Part shown: one piece after another, positions 27,218 through 35,519 of the stretch
Numbering within the stretch: the first letter of the stretch is position 1
Layout of the letters: each line of letters opens with the position of its first letter
Assembly (NCBI RefSeq): GCF_947488025.1
Contig: NZ_CANKYS010000004.1
Location: 62,001 to 126,000 of the forward strand
Source of the DNA: an uncultured Nocardioides sp.
Lineage (GTDB): Bacteria > Actinomycetota > Actinomycetes > Propionibacteriales > Nocardioidaceae
Length of the DNA: 64,000 bases
Direction: 5' to 3'
Translations under genes and position numbers: made by a program
Notes under the pieces: generated by a model
The model's database searches: none
The model's input: the letters and a program-made list of their open reading frames with translations, nothing else
Told to the model about the DNA's origin: nothing

Positions 27218-28129
27218 GGCGCGGGGAGGTCGCTGCTCGGGCGTGGCCCGGTCATCGGTCGCGGGGTGTGTCCCCGCATCCCCGCCGCGATCGGCCGTGA
27301 AGGCCGACGTCACGGTCCGCATCGCCTCGCTGAGCTCGCCGGGGATCACGAAGTAGCCGTTGCCGTTCTCGGCGAGGCGCGGCAGCATCTCGAGGTACTT
27401 GTAGGCGAGCACCTGCGGGTCGGCGTCGTTGTCGTGGACGGCCTGGAAGACCCGCTCCAGCGCCCGGGCCTCGCCCTCCGCCTCCAGGATCTTGGCCTGC
27501 TGACGGCCTTCGGCAGTGAGGATCAGCGACTGCCGCTCACCCTCGGCGTGCAGGATCACCGCGCGCTTGTCGCGCTCGGCGCGCATCTGCTTCTCCATCG
27601 CCTCCTGGATGCTGCGCGGCGGGTCGATCGCCTTGATCTCCACCCGGTTGACCCGGATCCCCCACCGTCCCGTCGCCTCGTCGAGGACCTCGCGCAACCG
27701 CTCGTTGATGGTCTCGCGCGAGGTGAGCGTGCTCTCGAGGTCCATCGAGCCGATGAGGTTGCGCAGGGTGGTGACGGTCAGCTGGTCGATCGCGCGGAGG
27801 TAGTCGGTGACCTCGTACGCCGCCGCCCGCGGGTCGGTGATCTGGTAGTACAGGACCGTGTCGATGGCGACCACCAGGTTGTCCTCGGTGATCACCGGCT
27901 TCGGCTCGGACGTGTAGACGTGCTCGCGCACGTCGAGCTTGGTGTTGACCCGGTCCACCAGCGGGATGATCAGGTTCAGCCCCGGCTGGAGGGTGCGCTG
28001 GTAGCGACCGAACCTCTCGATGTTGTAGCGCCGCGCCTGCGGCACGATCCGGATCGACGAGGCCACCACGAAGGCGACCAGGGCGGCCAGCACGACCAAG
28101 GGCACCCACAACAGTTCCATCGCACTCAC
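27173..28129 (-). CDS. SPFH domain protein (stomatin/paraslipin-like)
   Basis: A 318-residue membrane-anchored SPFH/Band 7 protein: one N-terminal transmembrane helix (residues 5-24), a Band 7 domain (to about 190), a helical region rich in Glu, Arg and Ala (RAERDKRAVILHAEGERQSLILTAEG is typical), and a basic hydrophilic tail. Paraslipins with an NfeD partner form oligomeric scaffolds of membrane microdomains. GTG 28129 overlaps the NfeD stop (GTGA); ATG 28120 is an alternative start. The 3' end overlaps the heliorhodopsin gene tail to tail by 45 nt, so the two mRNAs can pair. Confidence 0.9.
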   Translation of the reverse strand: MSAMELLWVPLVVLAALVAFVVASSIRIVPQARRYNIERFGRYQRTLQPGLNLIIPLVDRVNTKLDVREHVYTSEPKPVITEDNLVVAIDTVLYYQITDPRAAAYEVTDYLRAIDQLTVTTLRNLIGSMDLESTLTSRETINERLREVLDEATGRWGIRVNRVEIKAIDPPRSIQEAMEKQMRAERDKRAVILHAEGERQSLILTAEGRQQAKILEAEGEARALERVFQAVHDNDADPQVLAYKYLEMLPRLAENGNGYFVIPGELSEAMRTVTSAFTADRGGDAGTHPATDDRATPEQRPPRALRSQRPSEDLPRER

Positions 28130-28584
28130 GTCTCTCTGGGTAGGGGTTCGAGCAGGGCGTCACGGGGGTGCACCAGCGCGGTCGCACCCGCGATCTCGAA
28201 CACGTCGACCTGCACCCCGGCCGGGATCACCAGCCCCTCGACGTAGGGCCGCGCCGACCAGTCCTCACCGGAGAGGTGCACCACGCCGCCGGCAGCGCTG
28301 ACCTCGCTCGTCACCACGGCGGACCGACCCACGAGCGCGTCGGTGCCCTCGCGCGAGACGGGCGGCAGCGCGAGGTGCCGCTTCGCGATGGGCCGTACGG
28401 CGATCAGCCCGATGCCGCCGGTCACCGCGAAGACCAGCAGCTGCACCGGTACGGACGCGCCGACGCCCGCAGCGACGGCCGCTGCGAGAGACGCAGCCGC
28501 GAGGAGGCCGAACGCCAGCGTCAGCGTGAGGAACTCCGCCACGCCGAGGAGCACTGCGGCAATCAGCCAGGCAAGCCACCACAT
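28126..28584 (-). CDS. NfeD family membrane protein
   Basis: A 152-residue short NfeD protein: two or three N-terminal transmembrane segments (WWLAWLIAAVLLGVAEFL and the following Ala-rich helix) and a C-terminal OB-fold domain (GRSAVVTSEVSAAGGVVHL). NfeD proteins are encoded with SPFH partners and are thought to modulate their assembly; the GTGA overlap with the SPFH gene shows that pairing. I chose ATG 28584, which begins directly with the first membrane helix, over an in-frame start at 28599. Regulation is not visible. Confidence 0.88.
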   Translation of the reverse strand: MWWLAWLIAAVLLGVAEFLTLTLAFGLLAAASLAAAVAAGVGASVPVQLLVFAVTGGIGLIAVRPIAKRHLALPPVSREGTDALVGRSAVVTSEVSAAGGVVHLSGEDWSARPYVEGLVIPAGVQVDVFEIAGATALVHPRDALLEPLPRET

Positions 28585-28681
28585 CGCACGTCCAACCAAG
28601 GGGGTGCTTCAAGAGTACGACGCCGCGGAAGGCACGAGGACTGGGTGAGCCCGGACATCGCCGGGACGATCCGCGACCACG

Positions 28682-28712
28682 GGGCCGGGGTCGACGGTCC
28701 CCGCCCCGGCCC
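28682..28712. terminator. Terminator hairpin after the AtoE-like gene
   Basis: GGGCCGGGG (28682-28690) pairs exactly with CCCCGGCCC (28704-28712), beginning 2 nt after the stop codon of the minus-strand transporter gene. There is no U-run, as is usual in actinobacteria. Confidence 0.6.
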
Positions 28713-28714
28713 GG

Positions 28715-30088
28715 CTACCCCGCCCCGACGAGGAGCATCGTCCCCGCGAAGACCAGGCCGGACGCGATCATCGTGACCAGGGTGTAGCCGAGGATGTCGC
28801 GGAGCTTGAGTCCGGAGATGGCCAGCACCGGAAGTGCCCAGAAGGGCTGGATCATGTTGGTCCACTGGTCGCCGTAGGCGATCGCCATGATCGTCACGGA
28901 CGGGTCGACACCCAGGCGGGCCCCAGCGTCGAGCATGACCGGTCCCTGCACGGCGAACTGCCCGCCGCCCGAGGGCACGAAGAAGTTCACCACCCCCGCC
29001 GAGAGGAAGGCCAGCAGTCCGAAGGTCGACGGCCCGGCCGTGTCGACGATGAAGTCGGAGAAGACGGTGATCAGCCCCGAGGTGGCCATGATTCCCATGA
29101 TCCCGGCGTAGAGGGGGAACTGCAGCAGGATCTCGCCGACGTTGGACGCGGCGTTCTTGACGAGCGCGATCAGCTCGAGCGGGCTGCGCACGAGCAGGAA
29201 GATCAGCGCGAGGAAGGTCCAGTTGACGATGTCCAGGGTCGCGGTGCCGCCGTCCGCGTAGTGGATGACGAGGTACGCGACGAGGGCCAGGCCCACCATC
29301 AGCGTGAGGACGCGGCTCGCGTCGACGCGGTCGGCCGGCGTGACGACCTCGTCGTCGATCACGATCTCGTCGTCGAAGCGGGCGTCGGCCTTCATCTCCA
29401 CGACGTCGTCGCCGGCGCGAGGCGCGACGAGGGCGATGCCGATGCCCACCGCGGCGATCGTGACGACGATCGCGAGCAGGTTCCACCAGGCGAAGGTGGT
29501 CTCGCTGATCGGGATCGTCTCCCCGAGCTGCTCGGCGATGAAGGAGCCCTCGGTCGCTGCGGTGAGGGTGCCGGAGCCGGAGTAGCCCATGTGCCAGATC
29601 ACGTAGCCGGAGTAGCCCGCCGCCACCAGCAGCGGGAAGTGCAGGGCCAGGCCCTTCTCGCGACCCTGCCGCGCGACCTCGACGGCCAGCAGCACTCCGA
29701 CGACGAGGCCGAGGCCCCACGTGATGAGGGAGGCAACGGCGGCGACCCCGAAGACGAACAGGTAGCCCTGCAGGGCCGTCCTCGGCAGGCCACCCAGGGT
29801 GGCGAGGAGCCGACGTACCGGGCCGGTGTTGGCCAGGGTGTGGCCCAGCAGCAGGATCAGCGCCATCTGGGTCATGAACGCCAGCAGCCCCGAAAGGCCG
29901 TCACCCCAGCCGCGTACGACGTCGGCCGGGCCGGCGTCGGTGAGCAGCAGCGCGAGGATCGCCACGACGAAGGTGAGCACGATGGCGAAAACCAGAGCAC
30001 TGGGGATGAAGCGCTCGACGACCGAGTTGATCGGCCGCATCACCCCCGACAGTCCCGGAGATCGTTCCTTCTCGCTGGTGCTGGGCAT
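28715..30088 (-). CDS. atoE: Short-chain fatty acid transporter (AtoE family)
   Basis: A 457-residue polytopic membrane protein with about 10-12 helices. Family segments include RFIPSALVFAIVLTF, GYSGYVIWHMGYSGS, VNFFVPSGGGQFAVQGP and GDQWTNMIQPFWALP, typical of the AtoE/TIGR00366 short-chain fatty acid carriers. It probably imports acetoacetate, butyrate or related acids. ATG 30088 follows GGAGAGATCGTC and is better placed than GTG or ATG codons further upstream. A GC-rich hairpin follows its stop. It is divergent from ddaH. Confidence 0.85.
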   Translation of the reverse strand: MPSTSEKERSPGLSGVMRPINSVVERFIPSALVFAIVLTFVVAILALLLTDAGPADVVRGWGDGLSGLLAFMTQMALILLLGHTLANTGPVRRLLATLGGLPRTALQGYLFVFGVAAVASLITWGLGLVVGVLLAVEVARQGREKGLALHFPLLVAAGYSGYVIWHMGYSGSGTLTAATEGSFIAEQLGETIPISETTFAWWNLLAIVVTIAAVGIGIALVAPRAGDDVVEMKADARFDDEIVIDDEVVTPADRVDASRVLTLMVGLALVAYLVIHYADGGTATLDIVNWTFLALIFLLVRSPLELIALVKNAASNVGEILLQFPLYAGIMGIMATSGLITVFSDFIVDTAGPSTFGLLAFLSAGVVNFFVPSGGGQFAVQGPVMLDAGARLGVDPSVTIMAIAYGDQWTNMIQPFWALPVLAISGLKLRDILGYTLVTMIASGLVFAGTMLLVGAG

Positions 30089-30198
30089 GACGATCTCTCC
30101 TCGTCCTCGAGACACGGGGTCGGGGGTCACCCTTCGACGGGAGCGGATCGGATGTCAAGGCGGACCGACACGTGCTGCAGCCCGCCGACCCGGCCTGC

Positions 30199-30218
30199 TG
30201 CCCGGCCACGGCCGGGCA
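30199..30218. repeat. Perfect inverted repeat upstream of ddaH
   Basis: TGCCCGGCC-AC-GGCCGGGCA has perfect 9-bp arms and lies 16 nt before the ddaH GTG. It may be an operator or a hairpin in the 5' region; nothing else in 30089-30234 stands out. Confidence 0.5.
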
Positions 30219-30234
30219 CTGCGAAGATCGACGG

Positions 30235-30999
30235 GTGAACCGTCGCGCCCTCGTCCGCCGCCCCAGTCCCCGTCTCGCCGAAGGCCTGCTGACCCACATC
30301 GACCGCGTCCCGGTCGACCTCGACCTCGCGCAGCGTCAGTGGGAGGCCTACGTCGCCGCGCTGCAGGCCGAGGGCTGGGAGACGATCGAGGTCGCACCGG
30401 CCCCCGACTGCCCGGACTCGGTGTTCGTCGAGGACACCGTGGTGGTGTACGACGACCTGGCGGTCATCACGCGCCCCGGAGCCGACGAGCGCAAGGCCGA
30501 GGTCGCCGGCACGGAGCAGGCGCTGCGCGACCTGGGCTACCGGATCGCCCACATCGAGTCACCCGGCACCCTCGACGGCGGCGACGTGCTCAAGCACGAC
30601 GGCACGGTGTGGGTCGGGCTGGGCGGGCGCACCAACCAGGCCGGCATCGACCAGCTCGCCGAGCACCTCGGCCCGCTCGGCGCCCGCGTGGTCGCCGTAC
30701 CGCTGACGAAGGCGCTGCACCTCAAGTCCGCGGTCACCGCACTTCCCGACGGCACCGTCGTCGGGTGGGAGGAGGTCGTCGACGACCCGTCCACGTGGGA
30801 CTCGTTCCTCGCGGTCCCCGAGGAGCCCGGCTCGCACGTCGTGCTGCTCGACGAGCGGACCGTGCTGATGTCGGCGGCCGCACCCCGCACCCGGGCGCTC
30901 TACGAGGACCGCGGGCTGCGGGTGGTCACGGTCGACGTCACGGAGTACGAGAAGCTCGAGGGCTGCGTCACCTGCCTGTCCGTGCGGCTGCGCGGCTGA
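30235..30999 (+). CDS. ddaH: Dimethylarginine dimethylaminohydrolase (DDAH)
   Basis: A 254-residue amidinotransferase-superfamily hydrolase. The catalytic cysteine is Cys247 in GCVTCLSVR, the histidine is His162 in ALHLKSAVT, and the acidic motif is VFVEDTVV near residue 65. TLDGGDVL is the conserved substrate-loop segment. DDAH converts N-omega-methylated arginines to citrulline and methylamines. Length and motif spacing match bacterial DDAH; arginine deiminase is much longer. GTG 30235 gives the usual N-terminus (NRRALVRRPS). It faces the SOUL gene across a terminator hairpin. Confidence 0.9.
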   Translation: MNRRALVRRPSPRLAEGLLTHIDRVPVDLDLAQRQWEAYVAALQAEGWETIEVAPAPDCPDSVFVEDTVVVYDDLAVITRPGADERKAEVAGTEQALRDLGYRIAHIESPGTLDGGDVLKHDGTVWVGLGGRTNQAGIDQLAEHLGPLGARVVAVPLTKALHLKSAVTALPDGTVVGWEEVVDDPSTWDSFLAVPEEPGSHVVLLDERTVLMSAAAPRTRALYEDRGLRVVTVDVTEYEKLEGCVTCLSVRLRG

Positions 31000-31060
31000 G
31001 GGCTGCGCGCGGGGTTGCCCGCGCGCACCCGGGTTCGTCCGCGCGCGGCCGGCACCGACG

Positions 31061-31081
31061 GGCCGGGTCGGAGACCCGGCC
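31061..31081. terminator. Bidirectional terminator between ddaH and the SOUL gene
   Basis: GGCCGGGTC-GGA-GACCCGGCC has perfect 9-bp arms and a 3-nt loop between two convergent genes. I see nothing else gene-like in the 235-nt gap (31000-31234). Confidence 0.6.
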
Positions 31082-31234
31082 GCCGGGCAACCCCTGCCGA
31101 TGTGGTCGGACCACTGTTCACGGATCCCGGTCGCCGCGCAGGTCGAGCCTGCGGAGCCCGGTCGCCCCAGGGGTGGGGCGAGGCCTCGAGGCTAGCCCGC
31201 GGCACGTCGGACGCGCACGCGCATTGAGCTGACG

Positions 31235-31762
31235 TCAATCATGTGGATCCGCCACCGGTACGACGACCTCGTTGCGCCGCAGGAACCACGGCGTCCACGG
31301 CGGGTCGAAGCGCGCGAACCGCGGCCGTCCGACGACCTCGAGGCCGGCCGCGTCGAGGGCGACGAGGAGGCGGCGGGCGTGCTCGTCGTACCGGTCACGC
31401 GTCCAGCGCCCGGAGAACCTCAGCGCAGCGGCCGTGTGTGCCGGGACCGCCCGCAGGCGGACGTCGGGGTCCGTCGGGTCGGGAGCGCCGGCGAGGTCGA
31501 AGTCGGCGGGCATGACGAAGCCGACCACGAAGCGGCCGGCCGTTTCGCCCTCAGCCTCCTGGACGACCGGCGCGGTCATCGCGACCTTGCGGGACTGGGT
31601 GTTGCGCCCGCCGATGTAGCCCACGAGCCGTCGGAAGGAGGTGTTCCCGGCACCCTCGAACGTCGCAGTCACCCGCGTCTCGGCGACGACGTGCTCGGGG
31701 TAGCGGCGCAGCTCGAAGCCGGGGTGCTCGCGCACGACCTCGTAGGGCTGCTGCTCGGTCAT
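31235..31762 (-). CDS. SOUL heme-binding family protein
   Basis: A 175-residue SOUL/HBP-domain protein covering the full domain: it starts with PYEVVREHPGFELRRYPEHVVAET, continues with RRLVGYIGGRN and VAMTAPVV (family hallmark), and ends with WTPWFLRRNEVVVPV. Bacterial SOUL proteins are small soluble proteins reported to bind heme, with no settled role. ATG 31762 is the natural start. There is no signal peptide or obvious operon partner; the gene downstream in transcription, ddaH, is convergent. Confidence 0.88.
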   Translation of the reverse strand: MTEQQPYEVVREHPGFELRRYPEHVVAETRVTATFEGAGNTSFRRLVGYIGGRNTQSRKVAMTAPVVQEAEGETAGRFVVGFVMPADFDLAGAPDPTDPDVRLRAVPAHTAAALRFSGRWTRDRYDEHARRLLVALDAAGLEVVGRPRFARFDPPWTPWFLRRNEVVVPVADPHD

Positions 31763-31795
31763 GGCTCCACTCTCCCGCTGCAGACAAGGACCTCC

Positions 31796-33058
31796 TCACG
31801 TCCGCCTGGTGAAGCGGACCTTGCCGTGCTTGTCGAGGGAGTGCTGGAACGTCGGGTCGTGGATGCGTCGGTGGTGGGGCGGGCAGAGCAGCCGACCCTT
31901 CTCGACGCTCGTCCCGCCGCCCTCGCCCCAGGACACCTCGTCGTGGTGGGCCTCGGTCATCGCAGGTGGGGCGTCGCAGCCGGCGGCGGTGCACCCGCCG
32001 TCGCGGACCCCCATCGCGATCCGCTGGGCCTCGGTGTGGAAGCGCCGCTTGCGGCCGACGTCGAGCGGCACGCTCGGTCCGCCGAGCACCACGGGGATGA
32101 TGCCCGCGCGGCAGGCGAGCCGTCGCGCCTCGCCGGCGCTGATGCGGCCGCCAGTGTCGAGCGACGCCGCCTTGATACCGCCGAGCAGGGTCTCGAGGTC
32201 CATGGTCACGACCACCGTTGCGGCCACGCCGCCGGCCTTGGGCGCCGGCGCCGACGATCGGGTCTCGATGTAGTCCATGAACGCCCGGCCCACCCGGTGC
32301 CGGCTCAGCGGCACGGGCCGCTCCTCGTCCGTCACAGCTCCGGTCGCGCCCTTCCTGCACTCGCGTGCGACGCGGGCCTTCAGGTCCTTCATGAGCATCG
32401 CGCCGTAGCGCGACGGAATGGTGAAGCGACCGTGGCACGTGCCGTGCCCGTCGTCGACCATGGTGAACGAGGCTGCAGCCACGGCGTCGGCCTCCTCGCC
32501 CTCGAGGCGGCGCGCCTCCTCCGCGTCAGCGGCCGCGGGGTCGACCGCCTCGAGCACCCGGCGCCCCAACGTGCGGAGGTCCTTTGCGTCGTGCTCGGCC
32601 GCCTTGTCGAGCAGGAACCGGGTCGCAGCGGCCGGCACCCACTCCTCGACCGCGTCGGGCAGGTCGTCCACCGCGTCGACGATCACGCGCGCCTGGTCGG
32701 TGCGCAGGTCGCCGGTCGCCAGCCCGTGGGCGACCTCGTCGTGCTCCTCCAGGGACTTCGCCAGCCGCGCCATCCGGTGCGCCTCGGCACGGGTGGTTCG
32801 GGTCGCGTGCGACCACCAGCTGGGCGTCGACGTCGCCCCGGTGCCCATCCCGGCACCCACCGCCTCCGCCTGCCGCAGGACGCGCATCAGCAGCGCGTCG
32901 AGCTGGCCCCGGACCCGGGTCAGCGACAGCAGCGCCGCCTCCGTGTCCTGGGTCGACATCGACCACAGCGGCCGCTCGGACAGTGACGCGAGGTCGGCCT
33001 CCAGCCACCGCGCGAACGCCACCACGTCGTGGTCGTCGAAGTGCGCGATCGCTGTCAT
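31796..33058 (-). CDS. DUF222 / HNH endonuclease domain protein
   Basis: A 420-residue protein with the DUF222 (13E12-repeat) helical domain in the first 300 residues and a C-terminal HNH nuclease fold: CTAAGCDAPP, then TEAHHDEVSWGEGG, and finally LLCPPHHRRIHD, which gives paired cysteines and the HNH histidines. These proteins are numerous in actinobacteria, resemble the mycobacterial 13E12 family, and are often mobile; their function is unknown. ATG 33058 has GGAAGAG upstream; the in-frame extension to 33274 was rejected as low-complexity. No repeats flank it, so I do not call it mobile here. Confidence 0.87.
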   Translation of the reverse strand: MTAIAHFDDHDVVAFARWLEADLASLSERPLWSMSTQDTEAALLSLTRVRGQLDALLMRVLRQAEAVGAGMGTGATSTPSWWSHATRTTRAEAHRMARLAKSLEEHDEVAHGLATGDLRTDQARVIVDAVDDLPDAVEEWVPAAATRFLLDKAAEHDAKDLRTLGRRVLEAVDPAAADAEEARRLEGEEADAVAAASFTMVDDGHGTCHGRFTIPSRYGAMLMKDLKARVARECRKGATGAVTDEERPVPLSRHRVGRAFMDYIETRSSAPAPKAGGVAATVVVTMDLETLLGGIKAASLDTGGRISAGEARRLACRAGIIPVVLGGPSVPLDVGRKRRFHTEAQRIAMGVRDGGCTAAGCDAPPAMTEAHHDEVSWGEGGGTSVEKGRLLCPPHHRRIHDPTFQHSLDKHGKVRFTRRT

Positions 33059-33125
33059 GCACGCACTCTTCCAGAGGGCACCGACACTGAGGGCGGGTCG
33101 CTGACCGGTCCTGTGGAACAGTCCA

Positions 33126-33830
33126 GTGGTAGATCGATCCCTCGCCTGTCGGCACCTTCGAGGAGACCCCCTGAAGACCGAGTACCACGCCTTCGTCGAC
33201 GGAGATGTCGGACGATGCGGCGCCATCCTTCGCCACCTCGAGCCGCGGAGCCTGCGGACGCGCACAGTGTTCAAGATGGGCGAGGACGGTCCCCTCTACC
33301 TCGTGGACCACGTCGTCGATCACGACGGTGACGCTCGACGGTGGCGACGGTTCGCGTACGCCTCGCCCAGCTCGGAGAGCCAGCACTACGGCACACGAGA
33401 TGCCGACGGCACGGTCCACGTGGACGGCGCGCCGGCGCCGTCGCTCACCGACACGATCGGCGCCTATGGCGAGCACCTGGTCCTGAGGCAGATGCTTCGC
33501 GACGATGCGGACGCCGTGTCCTACCTGCAGTTCGACGAGAGCGAGCCCGACCAGGACCCACAGGCGGCGGAGCTGCACAGGATCGGGATCGAGGCCACGC
33601 AGCTGCTGGACGGCTCCAGCGTGGACGCCGAGCGCATCCAGCTCGTCCTGGCCGGACACCGCACCAACGCGCACTGGTGCATCGACGGTGTCGTCGTGAA
33701 GTCCGACTGGTGTGGCGCTCAGTCGTTCTTGGTCGACGACCTCGACGCTCTCCGCGCGGGGCTCGACTCGGAGGTGGCGGCGCGGATCAGCGAGTTCGCT
33801 GAGCAAGCGGCCGACGGAGGCAGCGACTAG
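33126..33830 (+). CDS. Hypothetical protein
   Basis: A 234-residue soluble, acidic protein that I do not recognise. It has no signal peptide or membrane segment. Aromatic and charged blocks such as RRWRRFAYASPSSES and HRTNAHWCIDGVVVKSDWCG (two Trp-Cys pairs) suggest a folded globular domain. The start is uncertain: GTG 33126 is the first in-frame start, but CTG 33171 is preceded by AGGAG with 5-nt spacing and would begin KTEYHAFVDGD. Its stop lies 66 nt from the convergent coiled-coil gene. Confidence 0.6.
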   Translation: MVDRSLACRHLRGDPLKTEYHAFVDGDVGRCGAILRHLEPRSLRTRTVFKMGEDGPLYLVDHVVDHDGDARRWRRFAYASPSSESQHYGTRDADGTVHVDGAPAPSLTDTIGAYGEHLVLRQMLRDDADAVSYLQFDESEPDQDPQAAELHRIGIEATQLLDGSSVDAERIQLVLAGHRTNAHWCIDGVVVKSDWCGAQSFLVDDLDALRAGLDSEVAARISEFAEQAADGGSD

Positions 33831-33896
33831 CCGCGGGGCTCGAGACCGCATCCAGCTGGACCACCCGTGAACGGCGGCCGGAGCCCCAGGGTCGAG

Positions 33897-34349
33897 TCAG
33901 TCCTGCTCCTCCGACGGCGGGTCGAGGGAGTGGAGCAGCGTGTGCTGCAGCTTGCTCCATTGGTTGCTCCAGGCCTGGAGCGGCGCCAGCGAACGCTCGA
34001 GGACCTCGAGCTGGTCGTCCAGGACGGACAGCTCGGCCTCGATGGCCTGGATGGTCAACCGCTTGGCGCGGATCTCCCTCATGACGATCTCGAGCTCGGC
34101 TCCGACCTGCGGGGCCGACTCGACGACCTCCCGCATGGACGTGAGCATGTGGTCGGCCGTCGAGAGGACCGACCCGGGGACGACCGCCTGCGCACCCGCC
34201 CCTCCCACCTTGGCGATCTGCTCCACCAGCATCCGTGTGCTGCTCAAGAACCGGTCCGTCGCCGAGTGCACGATGCCCGGGTGGTTCTTGTGGTCCTGCG
34301 GCGGCCCGTCGCCGGACCCCTCGGCCTCCACGCTGTCGTCCTGGTCCAT
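33897..34349 (-). CDS. Hypothetical coiled-coil protein
   Basis: A 150-residue acidic, hydrophilic protein that I do not recognise. Residues 85-130 (REIRAKRLTIQAIEAELSVL and beyond) show the heptad pattern of a coiled coil. It has no membrane segment or signal peptide. ATG 34349 is preceded by GGGAGAC; an open extension upstream to 34478 overlaps the MarR gene and was rejected. It lies 41 nt downstream of marR on the same strand, so the two may be co-transcribed. Confidence 0.72.
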   Translation of the reverse strand: MDQDDSVEAEGSGDGPPQDHKNHPGIVHSATDRFLSSTRMLVEQIAKVGGAGAQAVVPGSVLSTADHMLTSMREVVESAPQVGAELEIVMREIRAKRLTIQAIEAELSVLDDQLEVLERSLAPLQAWSNQWSKLQHTLLHSLDPPSEEQD

Positions 34350-34390
34350 GTCTCCCAGTGTCGCGCACGTCCGGCGCGGCTGGCCGCCGC

Positions 34391-34846
34391 TCACGCCCAG
34401 GGGTCGGTGATCCCCCGCAGCATCCGCATCGTCTCCTCGAGCTCCCTCATCCGTGCGGTGCCGACGTGCTCCTCCCACTCCCCGAGCGCCCGGGCGACCT
34501 CGGCGTTCGCCTCGGCGCCGACGGTGCGGGCGCGGTCGGTGAGGCGGACGAGCTTGGCGCGGCCGTCGGCGGGATCGGGGACGCGCTCGACGTAGCCGGC
34601 ACGTTCGAGCTGGTCGACGAGGGACGTGGCGGACTGCTTGGTCGTGCGCGCCCGGGCGGCGAGCGTGACCACCCGGGTCCCGTCGGGATCGATCTGCGCC
34701 ATCAGCCGCGCCTGCGTCGGCGTCAGGTCGTCGGCGCCGGCGGCGACAGCGGCGTCGTACGCCCGCGCCTCCAGCGACCGGGAGGCGACGTACATCAGCA
34801 CTCCCACGTTGGGGTCTGGAGAGGGCGTTGACGTGTGCGTGGCCAC
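34391..34846 (-). CDS. MarR family transcriptional regulator
   Basis: A 151-residue MarR-type winged-helix dimer protein. The recognition helix region is ARARTTKQSATSLVDQLERA, and the wing is VPDPADGRAKLVRLT. GTG 34846 lies 6 nt after a consensus-like TAATAT box (34853-34858), indicating a leaderless transcript. A perfect palindrome, TCAGAC-A-GTCTGA (34860-34872), sits just upstream of that box and also within the leader region of the divergent maleylpyruvate-isomerase-like gene, so MarR probably represses both. Ligand unknown. Confidence 0.88.
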   Translation of the reverse strand: MATHTSTPSPDPNVGVLMYVASRSLEARAYDAAVAAGADDLTPTQARLMAQIDPDGTRVVTLAARARTTKQSATSLVDQLERAGYVERVPDPADGRAKLVRLTDRARTVGAEANAEVARALGEWEEHVGTARMRELEETMRMLRGITDPWA

Positions 34847-34872
34847 AGGTGCATATTAGTCAGACAGTCTGA
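34828..34872. promoter_or_regulatory. Divergent MarR promoter/operator region
   Basis: For the rightward gene, TTGACG (34828-34833) and CATATT (34852-34857) are spaced 18 bp apart. For marR, TAATAT (complement of 34853-34858) lies 6 nt before its GTG. The palindrome TCAGAC-A-GTCTGA at 34860-34872 is adjacent to both -10 boxes. Confidence 0.65.
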
Positions 34873-34892
34873 CCAATTGTGGGAGGCGCGTC

Positions 34893-35504
34893 ATGGACAC
34901 CGACACGATCTGGCGCCACGTCGACACCGAACGGGCCGCGCTGGCCGACCTCCTCGAAACGCTGCCGGACGACGCGTGGCGGGTGCCCTCGCTGTGCGAG
35001 GCCTGGACCGTGCGCGACGTGGCGGCGCACCTCTGCTTCGCCCAGGCGCGCGTCCGCGACGTGCTCGGACCGGCGCTCCGGTCGGGCCTGCGCTACCACG
35101 CGACGATCCGCGACACCGCGATCGACAGCCCGCTGACGCACGAGCAGGTCGTGGCCACGCTGCGTGGGTTCGTCGGCTCGCGGCGCAAGGTCCCGGGCGT
35201 CTCCGACCTCGAGCCCTTGCTCGACCTCCTGGTCCACACCCAGGACATCTGCGTCCCACTCGGCCTCGACCACCCGGTGCCGCAGGACGCGGCCGTCGCG
35301 GCGCTGGAGCGGACGATCTGGTGGTCGCGACGCTTCCCGCTCGGGCCCCGGCTCCGCGGCTTCCACCTGGTCGCCACCGACGTGGCGTGGGAGTGGGGCT
35401 CCGGTCGCCGGGTCGAGGGGGAGGTCCGGTGGCTCCTCCTCGCCGCCGCGGGTCGCTCGGTCGCGCACGAGCACCTCAGCGGGGACATGCGTGCCCTCGC
35501 CTGA
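34893..35504 (+). CDS. Maleylpyruvate isomerase family protein (DinB-like, mycothiol type)
   Basis: A 203-residue protein of the TIGR03083/MDMPI group: a DinB-like four-helix N-terminal domain (LPDDAWRVPSLCEAWTVRDVAAHL is the family hallmark, with a potential metal histidine in VAAHL), then a smaller C-terminal domain. Members include mycothiol-dependent maleylpyruvate isomerase, though most have no known substrate. ATG 34893 fits the family start. It is divergent from marR and shares its operator, so it may answer the same small-molecule signal. Confidence 0.85.
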   Translation: MDTDTIWRHVDTERAALADLLETLPDDAWRVPSLCEAWTVRDVAAHLCFAQARVRDVLGPALRSGLRYHATIRDTAIDSPLTHEQVVATLRGFVGSRRKVPGVSDLEPLLDLLVHTQDICVPLGLDHPVPQDAAVAALERTIWWSRRFPLGPRLRGFHLVATDVAWEWGSGRRVEGEVRWLLLAAAGRSVAHEHLSGDMRALA

Positions 35505-35519
35505 GCGTGACCAGCGGGC

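Noticed and set aside
31796..33058. DUF222/HNH gene as part of a mobile intron or element
   Set aside because: No reverse transcriptase, terminal repeats or target duplications flank it.
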